The position numbers and the translations under genes were made by a program. Shown one piece after another: positions 8,535-18,231 of a stretch of DNA of 64,000 bases (positions are counted from its first letter, which is position 1; each line of letters opens with the position of its first letter). Origin of the DNA: an archaeon (GTDB lineage: Archaea > Thermoproteota > Nitrososphaeria > Nitrososphaerales > Nitrosopumilaceae). Under the pieces are notes generated by a model. It ran no database searches. It was not told the origin of the DNA and was given only the letters and a program-made list of their open reading frames with translations. The DNA is taken from NCBI GenBank assembly GCA_024276695.1, contig JAJRWR010000014.1, positions 98,331-162,330 of the forward strand. The letters run 5' to 3'.

Positions 8535-10482
8535 TGATTTAATGCAAAGAAAATATCAAGAAAAAGAATTACCTCCTAGTAGCCAGAATATAATGGCCAC
8601 CATACTGCAAAGTATACCTAAAGAGGCAAGTGTCACAAAAATAGAATATGAAGGACCAAGAATTGCACTTTACACAAATTCTCCTAGATATTTAATGGAA
8701 AACAATGATACAATTTCTAAACTTGTAAACATAATTAAAAAAAGAATTGTTATTAGAACTGATGAATCAATTAGAAAACCTGAAGCTGAAGCTAGAAAAA
8801 TTTTAGCAGACTGTGTTCCAAAAGAAGCAAATCTACAAGGAACTATTTTTGATACTACAACTGGCGAAGTATCAGTTGAAGTAAAAAGACCGTGGTTGTT
8901 ACAAAGAAATGCTAAAGAATTTAATCATGCTGAAGTTACTGAAAAGGTAGGTTGGAGATTACGTGTTAGAAAAGCCACTACCATTCCTTCACGTACGATT
9001 CAAACAATTAATGCAACACTAAAACAAGCCTCTACTGAAAGGAGTAAACAGCTTAAACAAGTAGGTGATGAAATTTTCAGACCTAGATTATCACAAAGAA
9101 CTGAAGTGTCTCTTTACACACTTGGTGGATTCGGTCAAGTAGGACGATCCTCACTATTGCTATCAACTCCTGAAAGCAAGATCCTAATTGATTGTGGAAT
9201 TAATCCTGGTGCACGCTCTCCTATGGATGCATTTCCAAGATTAGACTCTCTAAACATTACGTTAGATGAACTTGATGCAATTGTTATTGGACATGCACAT
9301 TTAGATCATACAGGATTTTTACCGACACTTTGTAAATATGGCTACAAGGGACCAATCTATTGTACTGAACCAACATTACCAATGATGAATTTGATTCAAT
9401 TAGATGCAATCAAAGTAGCTTCTGCTCAAGGTAGAACTCCAATTTATGCAGAACGCGATGTAAAACAGGTTATGCGACAAACAATTACTTTACCATATGG
9501 AACCGTAACTGATATTTCTCCTGACATTAAACTTGTACTTGCAAATGCAGGTCATATTTTAGGTTCTGCATTATGCCACTTTCATATCGGAAATGGTGAT
9601 CACAACTTTGTTTATTCAGGTGATATTAAATTTGGAAAAAGTATTTTGTTTGAAGCTGCTAGCTGGAATTTCCCAAGAGTAGAAACATTATTGATTGAAA
9701 GTACATATGGTCTTAAAACAGATATTCAACCAACAAGACAAGAAGTCGAATCTGCTTTCATCAATGCAGTAAACAATACTCTGGCAGATGGAGGTAAAGT
9801 TTTGATTCCAATACCCGCAGTTGGACGTGCGCAAGAAATTATGATGGTAATTGATCATTATATGAAATCGGGGGAAATGGTTGAGGCACCTGTGTTCACC
9901 GAAGGAATGATCTCAGAAGCCTCAGCAATACATGAATCCTACCCTGAATACCTTGCAAGAGAACTAAAACAAAAGATTCTAGAAACTGACGATAATCCAT
10001 TTGATTCTGAATACTTTACTAACATTGAACATGCTGATGCTAGAGAAGAACCAATGAGAGATAATTCTCCATGTATAATCTTGGCAACATCTGGAATGCT
10101 AGAAGGTGGACCTGTTTTAGAATATTTCAAAAATATTGCGTCTGATAAAAAGAATAAAGTTCTGTTTGTTTCATATCAAGTAAATGGAACTTTGGGAAGA
10201 AGAGTTCTTGATGGTTCTAAACAAGCAACTATGTTAGGTAAAGAAGGTAAAGTTGAAGTTGTTTCAATTAATTGTGGTGTTGAAAAGTTAGATGGTTTTA
10301 GTGGTCACAGTGATTATAATCAATTAATGTCATTTGTACAAAGACTAAGACCAAAACTTCGTCGTGTATTAGTTAATCACGGAGAACGTAGTAAATCCGA
10401 AAATCTTGCTATGAATATTAGACGAATGTATAAAGTGCCTGCACATTATCCACAAGTTCAAGAAGCAATTAAATTATTTTAG
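8503..10482 (+). CDS. fttA: aCPSF1/FttA, KH-domain beta-CASP ribonuclease and transcription termination factor
   Basis: 659 residues. The N-terminal 180 residues are the paired KH region, then a metallo-beta-lactamase core with HAHLDHTGF (264-272), NAGHILGSALCHF and YSGDIKFGKS, and a beta-CASP insert including LIPIPAVGRAQEIM and ATSGMLEGGPV. It ends in the conserved GFSGHSDYNQL and LVNHGERSK motifs. Archaeal aCPSF1 cuts nascent RNA and ends transcription together with U-rich signals. The ATG at 8503 lies inside psmB, and the 32-base overlap is supported by the KH region reading straight through. Confidence 0.95.
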   Translation: MSKRKPSSNFSDLMQRKYQEKELPPSSQNIMATILQSIPKEASVTKIEYEGPRIALYTNSPRYLMENNDTISKLVNIIKKRIVIRTDESIRKPEAEARKILADCVPKEANLQGTIFDTTTGEVSVEVKRPWLLQRNAKEFNHAEVTEKVGWRLRVRKATTIPSRTIQTINATLKQASTERSKQLKQVGDEIFRPRLSQRTEVSLYTLGGFGQVGRSSLLLSTPESKILIDCGINPGARSPMDAFPRLDSLNITLDELDAIVIGHAHLDHTGFLPTLCKYGYKGPIYCTEPTLPMMNLIQLDAIKVASAQGRTPIYAERDVKQVMRQTITLPYGTVTDISPDIKLVLANAGHILGSALCHFHIGNGDHNFVYSGDIKFGKSILFEAASWNFPRVETLLIESTYGLKTDIQPTRQEVESAFINAVNNTLADGGKVLIPIPAVGRAQEIMMVIDHYMKSGEMVEAPVFTEGMISEASAIHESYPEYLARELKQKILETDDNPFDSEYFTNIEHADAREEPMRDNSPCIILATSGMLEGGPVLEYFKNIASDKKNKVLFVSYQVNGTLGRRVLDGSKQATMLGKEGKVEVVSINCGVEKLDGFSGHSDYNQLMSFVQRLRPKLRRVLVNHGERSKSENLAMNIRRMYKVPAHYPQVQEAIKLF

Positions 10483-10752
10483 ATCATATTCTGGTTTCCA
10501 GATCTTTATACTAGATGGAGCAATTATGATTCTTTCCTCACCTAATCTTGCAATTTCAGCATCTTCTGTTTTTGCAATAGAATACAATTCTTCAACTACT
10601 TTACGAAGTTGTTCCACATCTTTTTGTGCTAATGGCGTAACTCTTAGAATCAAAATCATATTTTTTTTGATGTCTTCTTTGATAGAATGAACATCACTGA
10701 TATCTCTAATTGTTATTGCCTTTAGATATGTGGAATTTTCTTGTTTTTGCAT
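10474..10752 (-). CDS. sepF: SepF-like cell-division protein (DUF552)
   Basis: 92 residues with the SepF fold pattern: YLKAITIRDISDVHSIKEDIKKNMILILRVTPL followed by QLRKVVEELYSIAKTEDAEIARLGEERIIIAP. It lacks the long linker of bacterial SepF, as in archaeal forms. SepF anchors FtsZ to the membrane in archaea that divide with FtsZ. Thaumarchaea also have Cdv proteins, so its division role here is uncertain. It is convergent with fttA, overlapping by nine bases. Confidence 0.75.
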   Translation of the reverse strand: MQKQENSTYLKAITIRDISDVHSIKEDIKKNMILILRVTPLAQKDVEQLRKVVEELYSIAKTEDAEIARLGEERIIIAPSSIKIWKPEYDLK

Positions 10753-10825
10753 CCTTGTTGAAAATGAGAACTACTTATTCAAAAACTCTTCCTTAGTTTT
10801 AACTAATTTTTAAAAAATTTGACGC

Positions 10826-11884
10826 CTACATTCTAAATCTAAGATAAGATTGTTCTTCTGCACATTCAGAACTAATTTCATCAGTTGAATCTCCATTTTT
10901 AACAGAAACAATACTATGTTCAGTTTTTGGTGCATCTGAATATCTTAAAGTTACAGCTGATGCAAATTCTACATGTGACTCTGCATTCTTACCACGTAAG
11001 ATTGAAACTGGTCCAACGTAATCTTTAGCCTCAAGTAAAATATCATCAGGCAATGCTAATGCTTTAATCATTTCATTTTCATCTTTGTTTCTTCCAACAA
11101 CAAATTTTGTTTCTTCATCTAATCTAAAGTGCCTTCCAATTTTTAACAAATCAATCTCATTAATTGTTGGAGTTTCTATATGATCGAACAAATCTTTAGC
11201 TTTAATTCCAAATTGTGGTTCAGTTAACAAACAACCACCACCTGCATTTGGTGGATTTTCAATTCCATATTCTTTAGCCATTTGCATTTGAATTTTTCTT
11301 TGTCTTCCTCTAATCATTCCAAGATTTTCTCTTTTGATCAAACCATCTTTTTCGGCATCTGATGGTGGTAATAATCCAGCAGATAATGGCCTAACAATTT
11401 TTCCTTTCAAATTAGCTTCATTTTCAATAATATGTAATGATGGTGCATGTTGACTCATTGGACGTTGACCCAATACTTCTCCTGAAATAATAAATTCTGC
11501 ACCAATTTCTTCCATGTGTTTTTTTGCTGCATCAAACATCATTGTTCTACAATCAACACACGGATTAAATCCAGCACCAATTCCATGCTTTGGATGTTTT
11601 AACATCTCAATATATTCATCACCAAGATAAACTGTTTTTAAATTCACATCAAGATCGTCTGCCCTCTCTCTAATTTCAAAACCACATCCTCTTCCACAAT
11701 CAAAATCACAAAATGGAGTTTTAATTGCAACAGCTGACACATCAAAACCCTGTTCTTGCATCATTCTAACTGCAAGCTGACTATCTAATCCACCAGATAG
11801 TAATGCGACTACTTTCTTCTTTTCCTTTTCTTCAGTCATTGCGATCTGGCCCAATTTTCCATATACAAACTTTACATCATACAT
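10826..11884 (-). CDS. PP-loop tRNA thiolation-like protein (MnmA/ThiI superfamily) with NFACT-R-like tail
   Basis: 352 residues. ALLSGGLDSQLAVRMM is the ATP-binding PP-loop (about 28-43). Cysteines cluster in CDFDCGRGCGF, GFNPCVDCRTMMFDAA and GGGCLLTE, the last two placed like catalytic cysteines of MnmA-type sulfurtransferases. The C-terminal third contains GRHFRLDEETKFVVGRNKDEN, which resembles the NFACT-R domain. Together this matches a poorly studied archaeal and thermophile family annotated as tRNA thiouridylase-like. The divergent TATA-like stretch TCATATATC (11898-11906) suggests that ATG 11839 (MTEEKEKKK) might be the real start. Confidence 0.75.
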   Translation of the reverse strand: MYDVKFVYGKLGQIAMTEEKEKKKVVALLSGGLDSQLAVRMMQEQGFDVSAVAIKTPFCDFDCGRGCGFEIRERADDLDVNLKTVYLGDEYIEMLKHPKHGIGAGFNPCVDCRTMMFDAAKKHMEEIGAEFIISGEVLGQRPMSQHAPSLHIIENEANLKGKIVRPLSAGLLPPSDAEKDGLIKRENLGMIRGRQRKIQMQMAKEYGIENPPNAGGGCLLTEPQFGIKAKDLFDHIETPTINEIDLLKIGRHFRLDEETKFVVGRNKDENEMIKALALPDDILLEAKDYVGPVSILRGKNAESHVEFASAVTLRYSDAPKTEHSIVSVKNGDSTDEISSECAEEQSYLRFRM

Positions 11885-11904
11885 AAATTGAGAATTAGAG
11901 ATAT

Positions 11905-12975
11905 ATGAGTATGAAGCAACGCAGAAGGAATCTTTTGAAATATGCCCAACAGATTGATTGTAATGCTTTGGTTACATTTGAGCCTGAAAATTTGTTTTAC
12001 ATGACTGGATTTTGGGGTGAGGCAATTGGATTACTTGAAAAAAATGGAAAAACCACAATTATTGCACCTGAACTTGAAGTTGGTAGAGCAAAAGAAGAAT
12101 CTATTGATTGTGATGTAATTACTGCAGAACGAGGAAAAGGTCTGATTACCTCCGTTATTAAAAAAATCAAGAAAAGTCGAGTATGTACTGATTGTCAGAA
12201 TTATTCAGTAATGATGTCTTTGAAAAAATCAATCCCAAAAATAAAATCATCAACTGAGCCATTTTACAATGCTCGTATAATCAAAGATGAAAAAGAAATA
12301 CAAATTCTCAAAAAAGCCTCAAAAATTATCGATGAAATGTTCCAAATCTGCTCAAAAAAGATGAAAGTAGGTCAAAAAGAATCAGAATTACAAACAATTC
12401 TCATGACATACGCAATGGAACAAGAAATGTTTGATACAGGGTACAAATCTACACTTAACCCATTAATTATTGCAGGAGGCCCAAATGGTGCTCTTCCACA
12501 TGCACAGGTTACGAATAGAAAATTCAAAAAAGGTGATCTTGTGGTAACCGATCTTACATTAAGATACAAAGGATATGTTTCTGATGCAACAAGAACATTC
12601 GCATTAGGAAAAATTTCATTACAATCTAATGAAGTTTATGAAATTGTTAAAGAATCCCAAAAACTTGGTTTAAAATCTGTGAAACCAAATGTAGATTGTA
12701 AAGACGTAGATACTGCATGCAGAAAATACATTGAAGAAAACAATTATGGTAAATACTTTATTCATTCAACAGGTCATGGAATTGGATTAGAAATACATGA
12801 ATTACCAACAATATCTTACAGAAATAATACAAAATTAAAAGAAAATATGGCAATTACTGTAGAACCAGGAATCTATATTGAAAATAAATTTGGAATTCGA
12901 ATTGAGGATTCATTGATTGTAAAAGAACAACCAATTATAATGCACAAATTTACTAAAGATTTGGTTACAATTTGA
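11905..12975 (+). CDS. M24 family metallopeptidase (Xaa-Pro aminopeptidase-like)
   Basis: 356 residues: an N-terminal creatinase-type domain (1-125) and a C-terminal pita-bread domain. Metal ligands of the M24 family are visible in TDLTLRYKGYVSDATRT (two Asp), STGHGIGLEIHELP (His) and VEPGIY / FGIRIEDS (two Glu). This is the Xaa-Pro dipeptidase/aminopeptidase pattern. It probably trims proline-containing peptides in the cytoplasm. It is divergent from the PP-loop gene with overlapping promoters. Confidence 0.9.
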   Translation: MSMKQRRRNLLKYAQQIDCNALVTFEPENLFYMTGFWGEAIGLLEKNGKTTIIAPELEVGRAKEESIDCDVITAERGKGLITSVIKKIKKSRVCTDCQNYSVMMSLKKSIPKIKSSTEPFYNARIIKDEKEIQILKKASKIIDEMFQICSKKMKVGQKESELQTILMTYAMEQEMFDTGYKSTLNPLIIAGGPNGALPHAQVTNRKFKKGDLVVTDLTLRYKGYVSDATRTFALGKISLQSNEVYEIVKESQKLGLKSVKPNVDCKDVDTACRKYIEENNYGKYFIHSTGHGIGLEIHELPTISYRNNTKLKENMAITVEPGIYIENKFGIRIEDSLIVKEQPIIMHKFTKDLVTI

Positions 12976-12977
12976 GC

Positions 12978-13463
12978 CTAATCGTAATAATCAACTAAAT
13001 CAATAATGTATTTTGCTTCTGAATTATTTGATACGATTTCTTTGGAGATTACATTCACCTTCCAATCATAATTCATTTCTCCTTTGTATGATTTAAAATT
13101 AAAAATCACTTCATATTCTTCAGAATTTATATTTGTTACAATTAGATCTACTGTAGTTTTTTTATGATCAAAAATTTTCTCATCAGGATATTCTTCATCT
13201 ATTTTATTTTCTAATGCCTCTAAAACAGTTAGTCCATCATTATTTGGTCCATCATATTCCATCAAAATATCTACAGCTTGTTGATTTTCAGTTGAAAGTT
13301 CTGGCAAACTTTTTTCTAAAGTTCCTTTTGTCATTTCTGGAATTACAAAGACCACTAACATTGCAATCAAAGCAAGGTAAATTGGAGCTCTCTTTCTAAG
13401 AAATGACTTGAAATCATTCTTTTTTGGTCTATCCTCTTCTTTCTTTTCCTTATCTTTGGTCAT
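12978..13463 (-). CDS. Single-pass membrane protein of unknown function
   Basis: 161 residues. The first 30 are highly charged (KDKEKKEEDRPKKND), then one membrane helix (about 31-47, IYLALIAMLVVFVIPEM), then an extracytoplasmic domain of about 110 residues that ends in YIIDLVDYYD. I do not recognise the domain. It lies 12 bases upstream-side of the methyltransferase on the same strand and its 3' end meets the M24 peptidase gene. Confidence 0.7.
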   Translation of the reverse strand: MTKDKEKKEEDRPKKNDFKSFLRKRAPIYLALIAMLVVFVIPEMTKGTLEKSLPELSTENQQAVDILMEYDGPNNDGLTVLEALENKIDEEYPDEKIFDHKKTTVDLIVTNINSEEYEVIFNFKSYKGEMNYDWKVNVISKEIVSNNSEAKYIIDLVDYYD

Positions 13464-13475
13464 TTCTCTTAATTT

Positions 13476-14312
13476 TTAGTATTTTGCAGTTAAAATTAAA
13501 ACTTCCCAAGGAAATTGTATTATTCCACTTCTTTTTGTGTGTGGTTTTGTATTTTCTCTAATCATTTCTTTGAGTTCATTTATTTGTGATTTTTCAAGTG
13601 AGTTTAATTTTTCTTTAATTGGTTTTGCAACATATTTGAGATAATTTTTCCAATAATCATCAAAGCTACCTGGACTATACTTGAAAGTATAATCTTTAAC
13701 TGTGATATTTGAAAATCCTACCTTTTTTATCTCATCTCTAAATGATTTTTTTGTACCATATCTATCCAAGTCTGGAGTTCCTGGAGGAATATACTCTGGA
13801 ATAAAATGAGTTACAGCATCTAAAATATTTCCAAAATACGGTACTCTGTCTTTATGACCATGTACAGACACACCTAATTTGCCTGATTTTTTGAGACTTT
13901 TTCTCATATTTTTTAAAGCCTTTGAGGCATTTGGAAAAAAAAATAATGCATATTGACATGTAATGATGTCAAACTTTTCTTTAAATGATAAATTCTCAGC
14001 ATCAGCATTTACAAAAAGTAGATTAGATGTTTTGTTATTCCATTTCTTTGCAATTTTTATTGCAGTAAGAGAAATGTCTACACCAATTACATATCCTGTT
14101 TTACCGATTTTTTGTGTCAATTTTTTGGTGATAATCCCTGTTCCACATGCAACATCAAGTATTTTGTTTCCTTTTCTGATATCTACTAAATCTACTAATT
14201 TTTTTGTACTTGCAAACGGTCCTTTATATTCAGATGCCCATCTTTTATGATATCTTGGTGCAACTTCATTCCAAATTACCATGTTTCGTTTTTTATATTC
14301 AGATTGTTTCAA
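13476..14312 (-). CDS. Class I SAM-dependent methyltransferase (UbiE-like)
   Basis: 278 residues. Motif I is ILDVACGTGIITKKL, followed by VIGVDISLTAIKIAKK (motif II acid) and FDIITCQYALFFFPNASKALKNM (motif IV/post-IV), as in UbiE/menaquinone-type methyltransferases. Substrate is unknown; quinone or other small-molecule methylation is possible. The 96 bases before the next gene upstream (coaBC 3' end) show nothing beyond T-rich runs. Confidence 0.82.
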   Translation of the reverse strand: MKQSEYKKRNMVIWNEVAPRYHKRWASEYKGPFASTKKLVDLVDIRKGNKILDVACGTGIITKKLTQKIGKTGYVIGVDISLTAIKIAKKWNNKTSNLLFVNADAENLSFKEKFDIITCQYALFFFPNASKALKNMRKSLKKSGKLGVSVHGHKDRVPYFGNILDAVTHFIPEYIPPGTPDLDRYGTKKSFRDEIKKVGFSNITVKDYTFKYSPGSFDDYWKNYLKYVAKPIKEKLNSLEKSQINELKEMIRENTKPHTKRSGIIQFPWEVLILTAKY

Positions 14313-14408
14313 TCTTCTTTAAAATCTCATAAATCTGATTTTAATGTTCTTTCTGTCTTATGATAATTTCTTTATACTGTGAGATTGATTTTTTGATATC
14401 AGAATTTT

Positions 14409-15668
14409 TCATTTTAATGTCTTTTCAATTTCTTTTCTGATAAATTTTACAATTTTTTCTTTTTTCTTCCAGCCAGATGTAGTTATTTTTTTACTATCTA
14501 CAAAAAATACTTGGTTATAATCTGTATTTTTTTGATATTTTTTACCTATGTCATTTACGATAATGATATCTGCACTAGAATCTTTCATCTTTTTTTGAGC
14601 AGATTTGATTAATGCATTTTTTGATAGATTGGTTTCTGCCTTGAATCCAATTAGAAGTGTATCTTTTTGTAATTTTTTTACCTGATCAATGATTTTTGGC
14701 GCCTTTTTGAGCCTAATTACAAGTGATTTTTTGTCACTCTTTATCTTGGATTTTGATGTATTTTGTGGTGTATAATCTGAAGCTGCTGCAGCCATAATTA
14801 CGATATCATATTTTTTCTTTAATTCTTTTTTTATTTTATTAAACATCTCTTTGTTTGTTGTAACATTGATTATTTTGGCACCAATTGGTGGATCTTCATT
14901 TGCAGGACCATATACTAGAGTTACTTTAGCTCCTGCAGAAATTAATTCTGATGCTAAAAGAGATCCTGTTTTTCCAGAACTTAAATTTGTTATTATTCTA
15001 ACAGGATCAATATATTCTATTGTAGGTCCTGCAGTCATTAACACTTTTTTATTTTTTAATACAGAGGAAAAACCAAATTTCTTTAATATGTTTTCCAAAA
15101 CATCTTCTGGTTCTGGAGATTTTGCTTTACCTTCAATCATTTTAGGAGAAAGAAATTCAATTTTATTTTTTAAAAATTTGATATTCTTTTTAACGGCTGA
15201 ATTCTCATACATTGATGCATGCATAGCAAGACACATCAAAATAGGAATTTTTGAACCAAATCCTACTGTAAGTATTGTTGATATAGGTGTATCATCAATT
15301 CCATTGGCTAATTTTCCTAATGTATTTGCAGTTGCAGGATATACTATTAACAAATCTGATTGATTATAATCTGCTAATCTGATATGTTCTAATTCAGCAG
15401 TAAGTTTTGTTATTACTTCATTACCTGTAGCCCATTTGAAATATTCAGGCTGAATTAACTTTGTTACTGCATTGCTTGTAACACATTTTACATCTGCGCC
15501 ATGTCTCATTAGTAATCTTGCAAGTTCAATTGCTTTGTATGCTGCAACACTTCCTGCTACACAAAGTACAATCTTTTTTCCAGATAATTCCATTCCATAT
15601 GAACTAACTATATCCAAAGATGGATGATCTTTTCTCTTTATTTTCTTTTTAACTGTCAATTTGTTCAC
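14409..15668 (-). CDS. coaBC: Bifunctional phosphopantothenoylcysteine decarboxylase / phosphopantothenate-cysteine ligase
   Basis: 419 residues. The CoaC half (about 28-200) has KIVLCVAGSVAAYKAIELARLL and the catalytic-region His in LEHIRLAD. The CoaB half has VLMTAGPTIEYIDPVRIITNLSSGKTGS and FKAETN. It adds cysteine to 4'-phosphopantothenate and decarboxylates the product. It is the last gene of the CoA operon, overlapping panB by 20 bases. An internal ATG at 15593 (MELSGKKIVLCV) is close to the usual family start, so the first 25 residues may not be translated. Confidence 0.93.
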   Translation of the reverse strand: MNKLTVKKKIKRKDHPSLDIVSSYGMELSGKKIVLCVAGSVAAYKAIELARLLMRHGADVKCVTSNAVTKLIQPEYFKWATGNEVITKLTAELEHIRLADYNQSDLLIVYPATANTLGKLANGIDDTPISTILTVGFGSKIPILMCLAMHASMYENSAVKKNIKFLKNKIEFLSPKMIEGKAKSPEPEDVLENILKKFGFSSVLKNKKVLMTAGPTIEYIDPVRIITNLSSGKTGSLLASELISAGAKVTLVYGPANEDPPIGAKIINVTTNKEMFNKIKKELKKKYDIVIMAAAASDYTPQNTSKSKIKSDKKSLVIRLKKAPKIIDQVKKLQKDTLLIGFKAETNLSKNALIKSAQKKMKDSSADIIIVNDIGKKYQKNTDYNQVFFVDSKKITTSGWKKKEKIVKFIRKEIEKTLK

Positions 15669-16488
15669 GTAATTTCTTTAATTCTTCTTCATTCATAGAA
15701 AATGAGTTCTCTTTAGTAGGAAATTCACCCGATTCTACATCTTTTTTGTAATTCTGAAGTGATTTTACAATATCTTCTGATAAATTCATGTATCTTTTAG
15801 CAAATTTTGGTTTGATTTTATCATACATTCCCAACAAATCTTGAACAACCAGTACCTGTCCATCACAATTTATTCCTGAACCGATTCCAATTACAGGAAT
15901 ACTAATTGTTTCAGAAATTATTTGAGCAACTTCATGACTTACCATTTCTAAAACTATACTGAAAACTCCGATATCTTCAAGTTCTTTTGCATCTTCAATT
16001 AACTTCATTGCAGCATCTTTGGTTTTGCCTTGAACTTTGTATCCTTCTGAAAGCATTGTAGTTTGAGGTTGTAATCCAATATGGCCCATTACAGGAATTC
16101 CAACATCAACTATTGCACTAATTGTTTCAGCCATAATTGAACCACCTTCAAGTTTAACTGCATCTGCTCCAGCTTTGATTAATCTACCTGAATTGTTAAT
16201 GGCATCCTCAATACTTGCTTGGTATGACATGAAAGGTAAATCTGATATCAATAAGGAATCTTTTCTTGCCCTACTGACCGCTTCAGTAAACATACACATT
16301 TGATCCATAGTTACAGGAATTGTGTTTTCATATCCAAGCATTACCATTCCTGCACTATCTCCAACTAACAAGACATCAATTCCTACTTTATCACACAATG
16401 AAGCTAAAGTGTAATCATAACTTGTAATTACAGAAATTTTCTTCTTCTCTTTTTTCATCTGAATGATATCTTGAACAGTCTTATGCAA
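15649..16488 (-). CDS. panB: Ketopantoate hydroxymethyltransferase
   Basis: Transfers a hydroxymethyl group to ketoisovalerate on the way to pantoate. The 279-residue protein shows the metal-site Asp in LLVGDSAGMVMLGYENT, the region SDLPFMSYQ, AGADAVKLEGG, GHIGLQPQT and VIGIGSGINCDGQVLVVQDLLG, all PanB motifs. It overlaps the gene before it by eight bases and the one after it by 20, pointing to one transcript. Confidence 0.96.
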   Translation of the reverse strand: MHKTVQDIIQMKKEKKKISVITSYDYTLASLCDKVGIDVLLVGDSAGMVMLGYENTIPVTMDQMCMFTEAVSRARKDSLLISDLPFMSYQASIEDAINNSGRLIKAGADAVKLEGGSIMAETISAIVDVGIPVMGHIGLQPQTTMLSEGYKVQGKTKDAAMKLIEDAKELEDIGVFSIVLEMVSHEVAQIISETISIPVIGIGSGINCDGQVLVVQDLLGMYDKIKPKFAKRYMNLSEDIVKSLQNYKKDVESGEFPTKENSFSMNEEELKKLREQIDS

Positions 16489-17254
16489 TTTTGGCTCTCC
16501 TTGTCAAATTATTTTTTATTTGAATGACATTATCTCGAAGATTTTTTTTGTTATCAAAATCACTGATAATTTTTTGAAGATTTTTTTGATTCTTTTTTGA
16601 TAATTTTTTTGATTCTGTAATTAACAAATCAATTGCTCGTGTAACGTTATCTACAATTGTAATATTTGCAGTCTGTGAAGTTCTCGAAAGAGGATTTAGA
16701 TCAAATGTAATGACAGTCTTTCCTGCTTTTCTAAGTGCCATAGTCCTATCTCCATCTTCTAATGGTACTAGTACTACATCAGATACAAAAATTCCATCCT
16801 TGTCTACAATTCTTCTTGCTGAATCAATTCCTGAAAGTTTCTTAGATGAAGTGATTTTAGAACCTAAAATTTCATTTGCACCATTTTTTTTGAGAGTTTT
16901 GATTATTGCATGTTTTCTTTTTTCATTTGTATAGAATAGATTCACTTCTAATTTTGCTTTAATCTGCTTAGATAGTCTTACAATTTGTTTTGGACACAAT
17001 GCTGCAATATTACCATTAACAGAGATTACAGGCATTTCTGCTACAAGTAATTGTGCTGCTGCAGCCCTTATGGCCTGTGTTGCAGCCTTGTTTGTCTTTT
17101 CTCCTAGAAGATAATCAAAAGCCTCTCCTCTACCTTGAGCTAAAAGACCTTCTTTTGCAACTAATCCATTATCAAATCCATCAACAAGTTTTTCACGAAT
17201 TAATAATGATTTAGCTCGTGGATGAGATTTAGGAATTAACGGCATAATTTTCAA
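16481..17254 (-). CDS. Archaeal 4-phosphopantoate-beta-alanine ligase (phosphopantothenate synthetase)
   Basis: 257 residues of the archaeal DUF137 family: IPKSHPRAKSLLIREKLVDGFDNGLVAKEGLLAQGRGEAFDYLLGEKT covers the first 55 residues with the typical basic start, and VPLEDGDRTMALRKAGK and FDLNPLSRTSQTANITIVDN are also characteristic. In archaea it joins phosphopantoate to beta-alanine, replacing bacterial PanC/CoaA. The start codon follows directly after the stop of the pantoate kinase gene. Confidence 0.92.
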   Translation of the reverse strand: MKIMPLIPKSHPRAKSLLIREKLVDGFDNGLVAKEGLLAQGRGEAFDYLLGEKTNKAATQAIRAAAAQLLVAEMPVISVNGNIAALCPKQIVRLSKQIKAKLEVNLFYTNEKRKHAIIKTLKKNGANEILGSKITSSKKLSGIDSARRIVDKDGIFVSDVVLVPLEDGDRTMALRKAGKTVITFDLNPLSRTSQTANITIVDNVTRAIDLLITESKKLSKKNQKNLQKIISDFDNKKNLRDNVIQIKNNLTRRAKIA

Positions 17255-18166
17255 TTAATTATCTAGAATTCTTGCTCCATTGTTATCTAATTCTGATTTA
17301 ATAATAATTCCATCAGGATATTTCTGTAAAATCTTTAAAACTTTGACTTCTTCTTTTTGTGGAATCATTGAAAAAATTGTTTCACCAAAAAGCGCAATTC
17401 CACATTTGATATTATTTTCAAACAACTCATCAACTAGTTTCTGCATTTTTGGAGTCATAACATCGACATATTTTGCAAATTCTAATGACATATCTTGAAA
17501 ATGTTCATAATTTTTTGATTTTAACAATTTGTTTACCATTTTTCCACCAAGTCCATTAATTTGAGACAAACGCTCTTTGATGAATTTATTTGTAGATATT
17601 GGAGAGAAACAAATCATAATGATAGAAATTTTTTCTGTATTAATTTTTTCAACCTGACCTATTCCTGGTGCACCTGGTTTAACACGAATTTCAAATCCTC
17701 CATGATATGATGCTAAAACATCTCCTAATCCAGTTTTACAATTTATTTCTGCATTATGTGCAATTTTTCCAATCATTGTTTTTTTCAATTTTGTATTAAG
17801 AGCTTGATCTAATGCAAATGATAATGATAATGCAACTGCACTACTGGAACCTAAACCATATCCGACTGGAATTGATATGTTATGCTTGATATCAAAAAAC
17901 TTTGTTGAAAATTCCCCCAATTTCAGAAATTCATTTAATACATATTCTGAAATATCTATTCTATCTGATTGATATCCTCGTGTTGTAATTTTAAAATTTG
18001 ATTCTTGATTTTCTCTTGTCTGAATTTTTACTGTAGTTGTAACTCCTTGCTTAATTGAGAAACCTGCTCCCATTGAACCCAAATTTTCTAAATTATTGAG
18101 ATTGTCTTCTAAATGTGCCTTGAAAAAACCTGTAATGTGTGCAGGACAAAATGCTGTTACCTCCAT
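17255..18166 (-). CDS. Archaeal pantoate kinase (GHMP family)
   Basis: 303 residues of the GHMP kinase fold. It begins EVTAFCPAHITGFF, the glycine-rich ATP loop is SIPVGYGLGSSSAVALSLSFA (about 99-119), and TGLGDVLASYHGG follows. This matches archaeal pantoate kinase, which precedes phosphopantothenate synthetase. It is the first gene of a four-gene minus-strand unit that covers the pantoate-to-phosphopantetheine branch of CoA synthesis. Confidence 0.92.
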   Translation of the reverse strand: MEVTAFCPAHITGFFKAHLEDNLNNLENLGSMGAGFSIKQGVTTTVKIQTRENQESNFKITTRGYQSDRIDISEYVLNEFLKLGEFSTKFFDIKHNISIPVGYGLGSSSAVALSLSFALDQALNTKLKKTMIGKIAHNAEINCKTGLGDVLASYHGGFEIRVKPGAPGIGQVEKINTEKISIIMICFSPISTNKFIKERLSQINGLGGKMVNKLLKSKNYEHFQDMSLEFAKYVDVMTPKMQKLVDELFENNIKCGIALFGETIFSMIPQKEEVKVLKILQKYPDGIIIKSELDNNGARILDN

Positions 18167-18231
18167 TGATCTGAGTTTAAATTTTACACAAAATATAAGA
18201 ATATGGCTTAAATTAATTAAATTAGTATAAA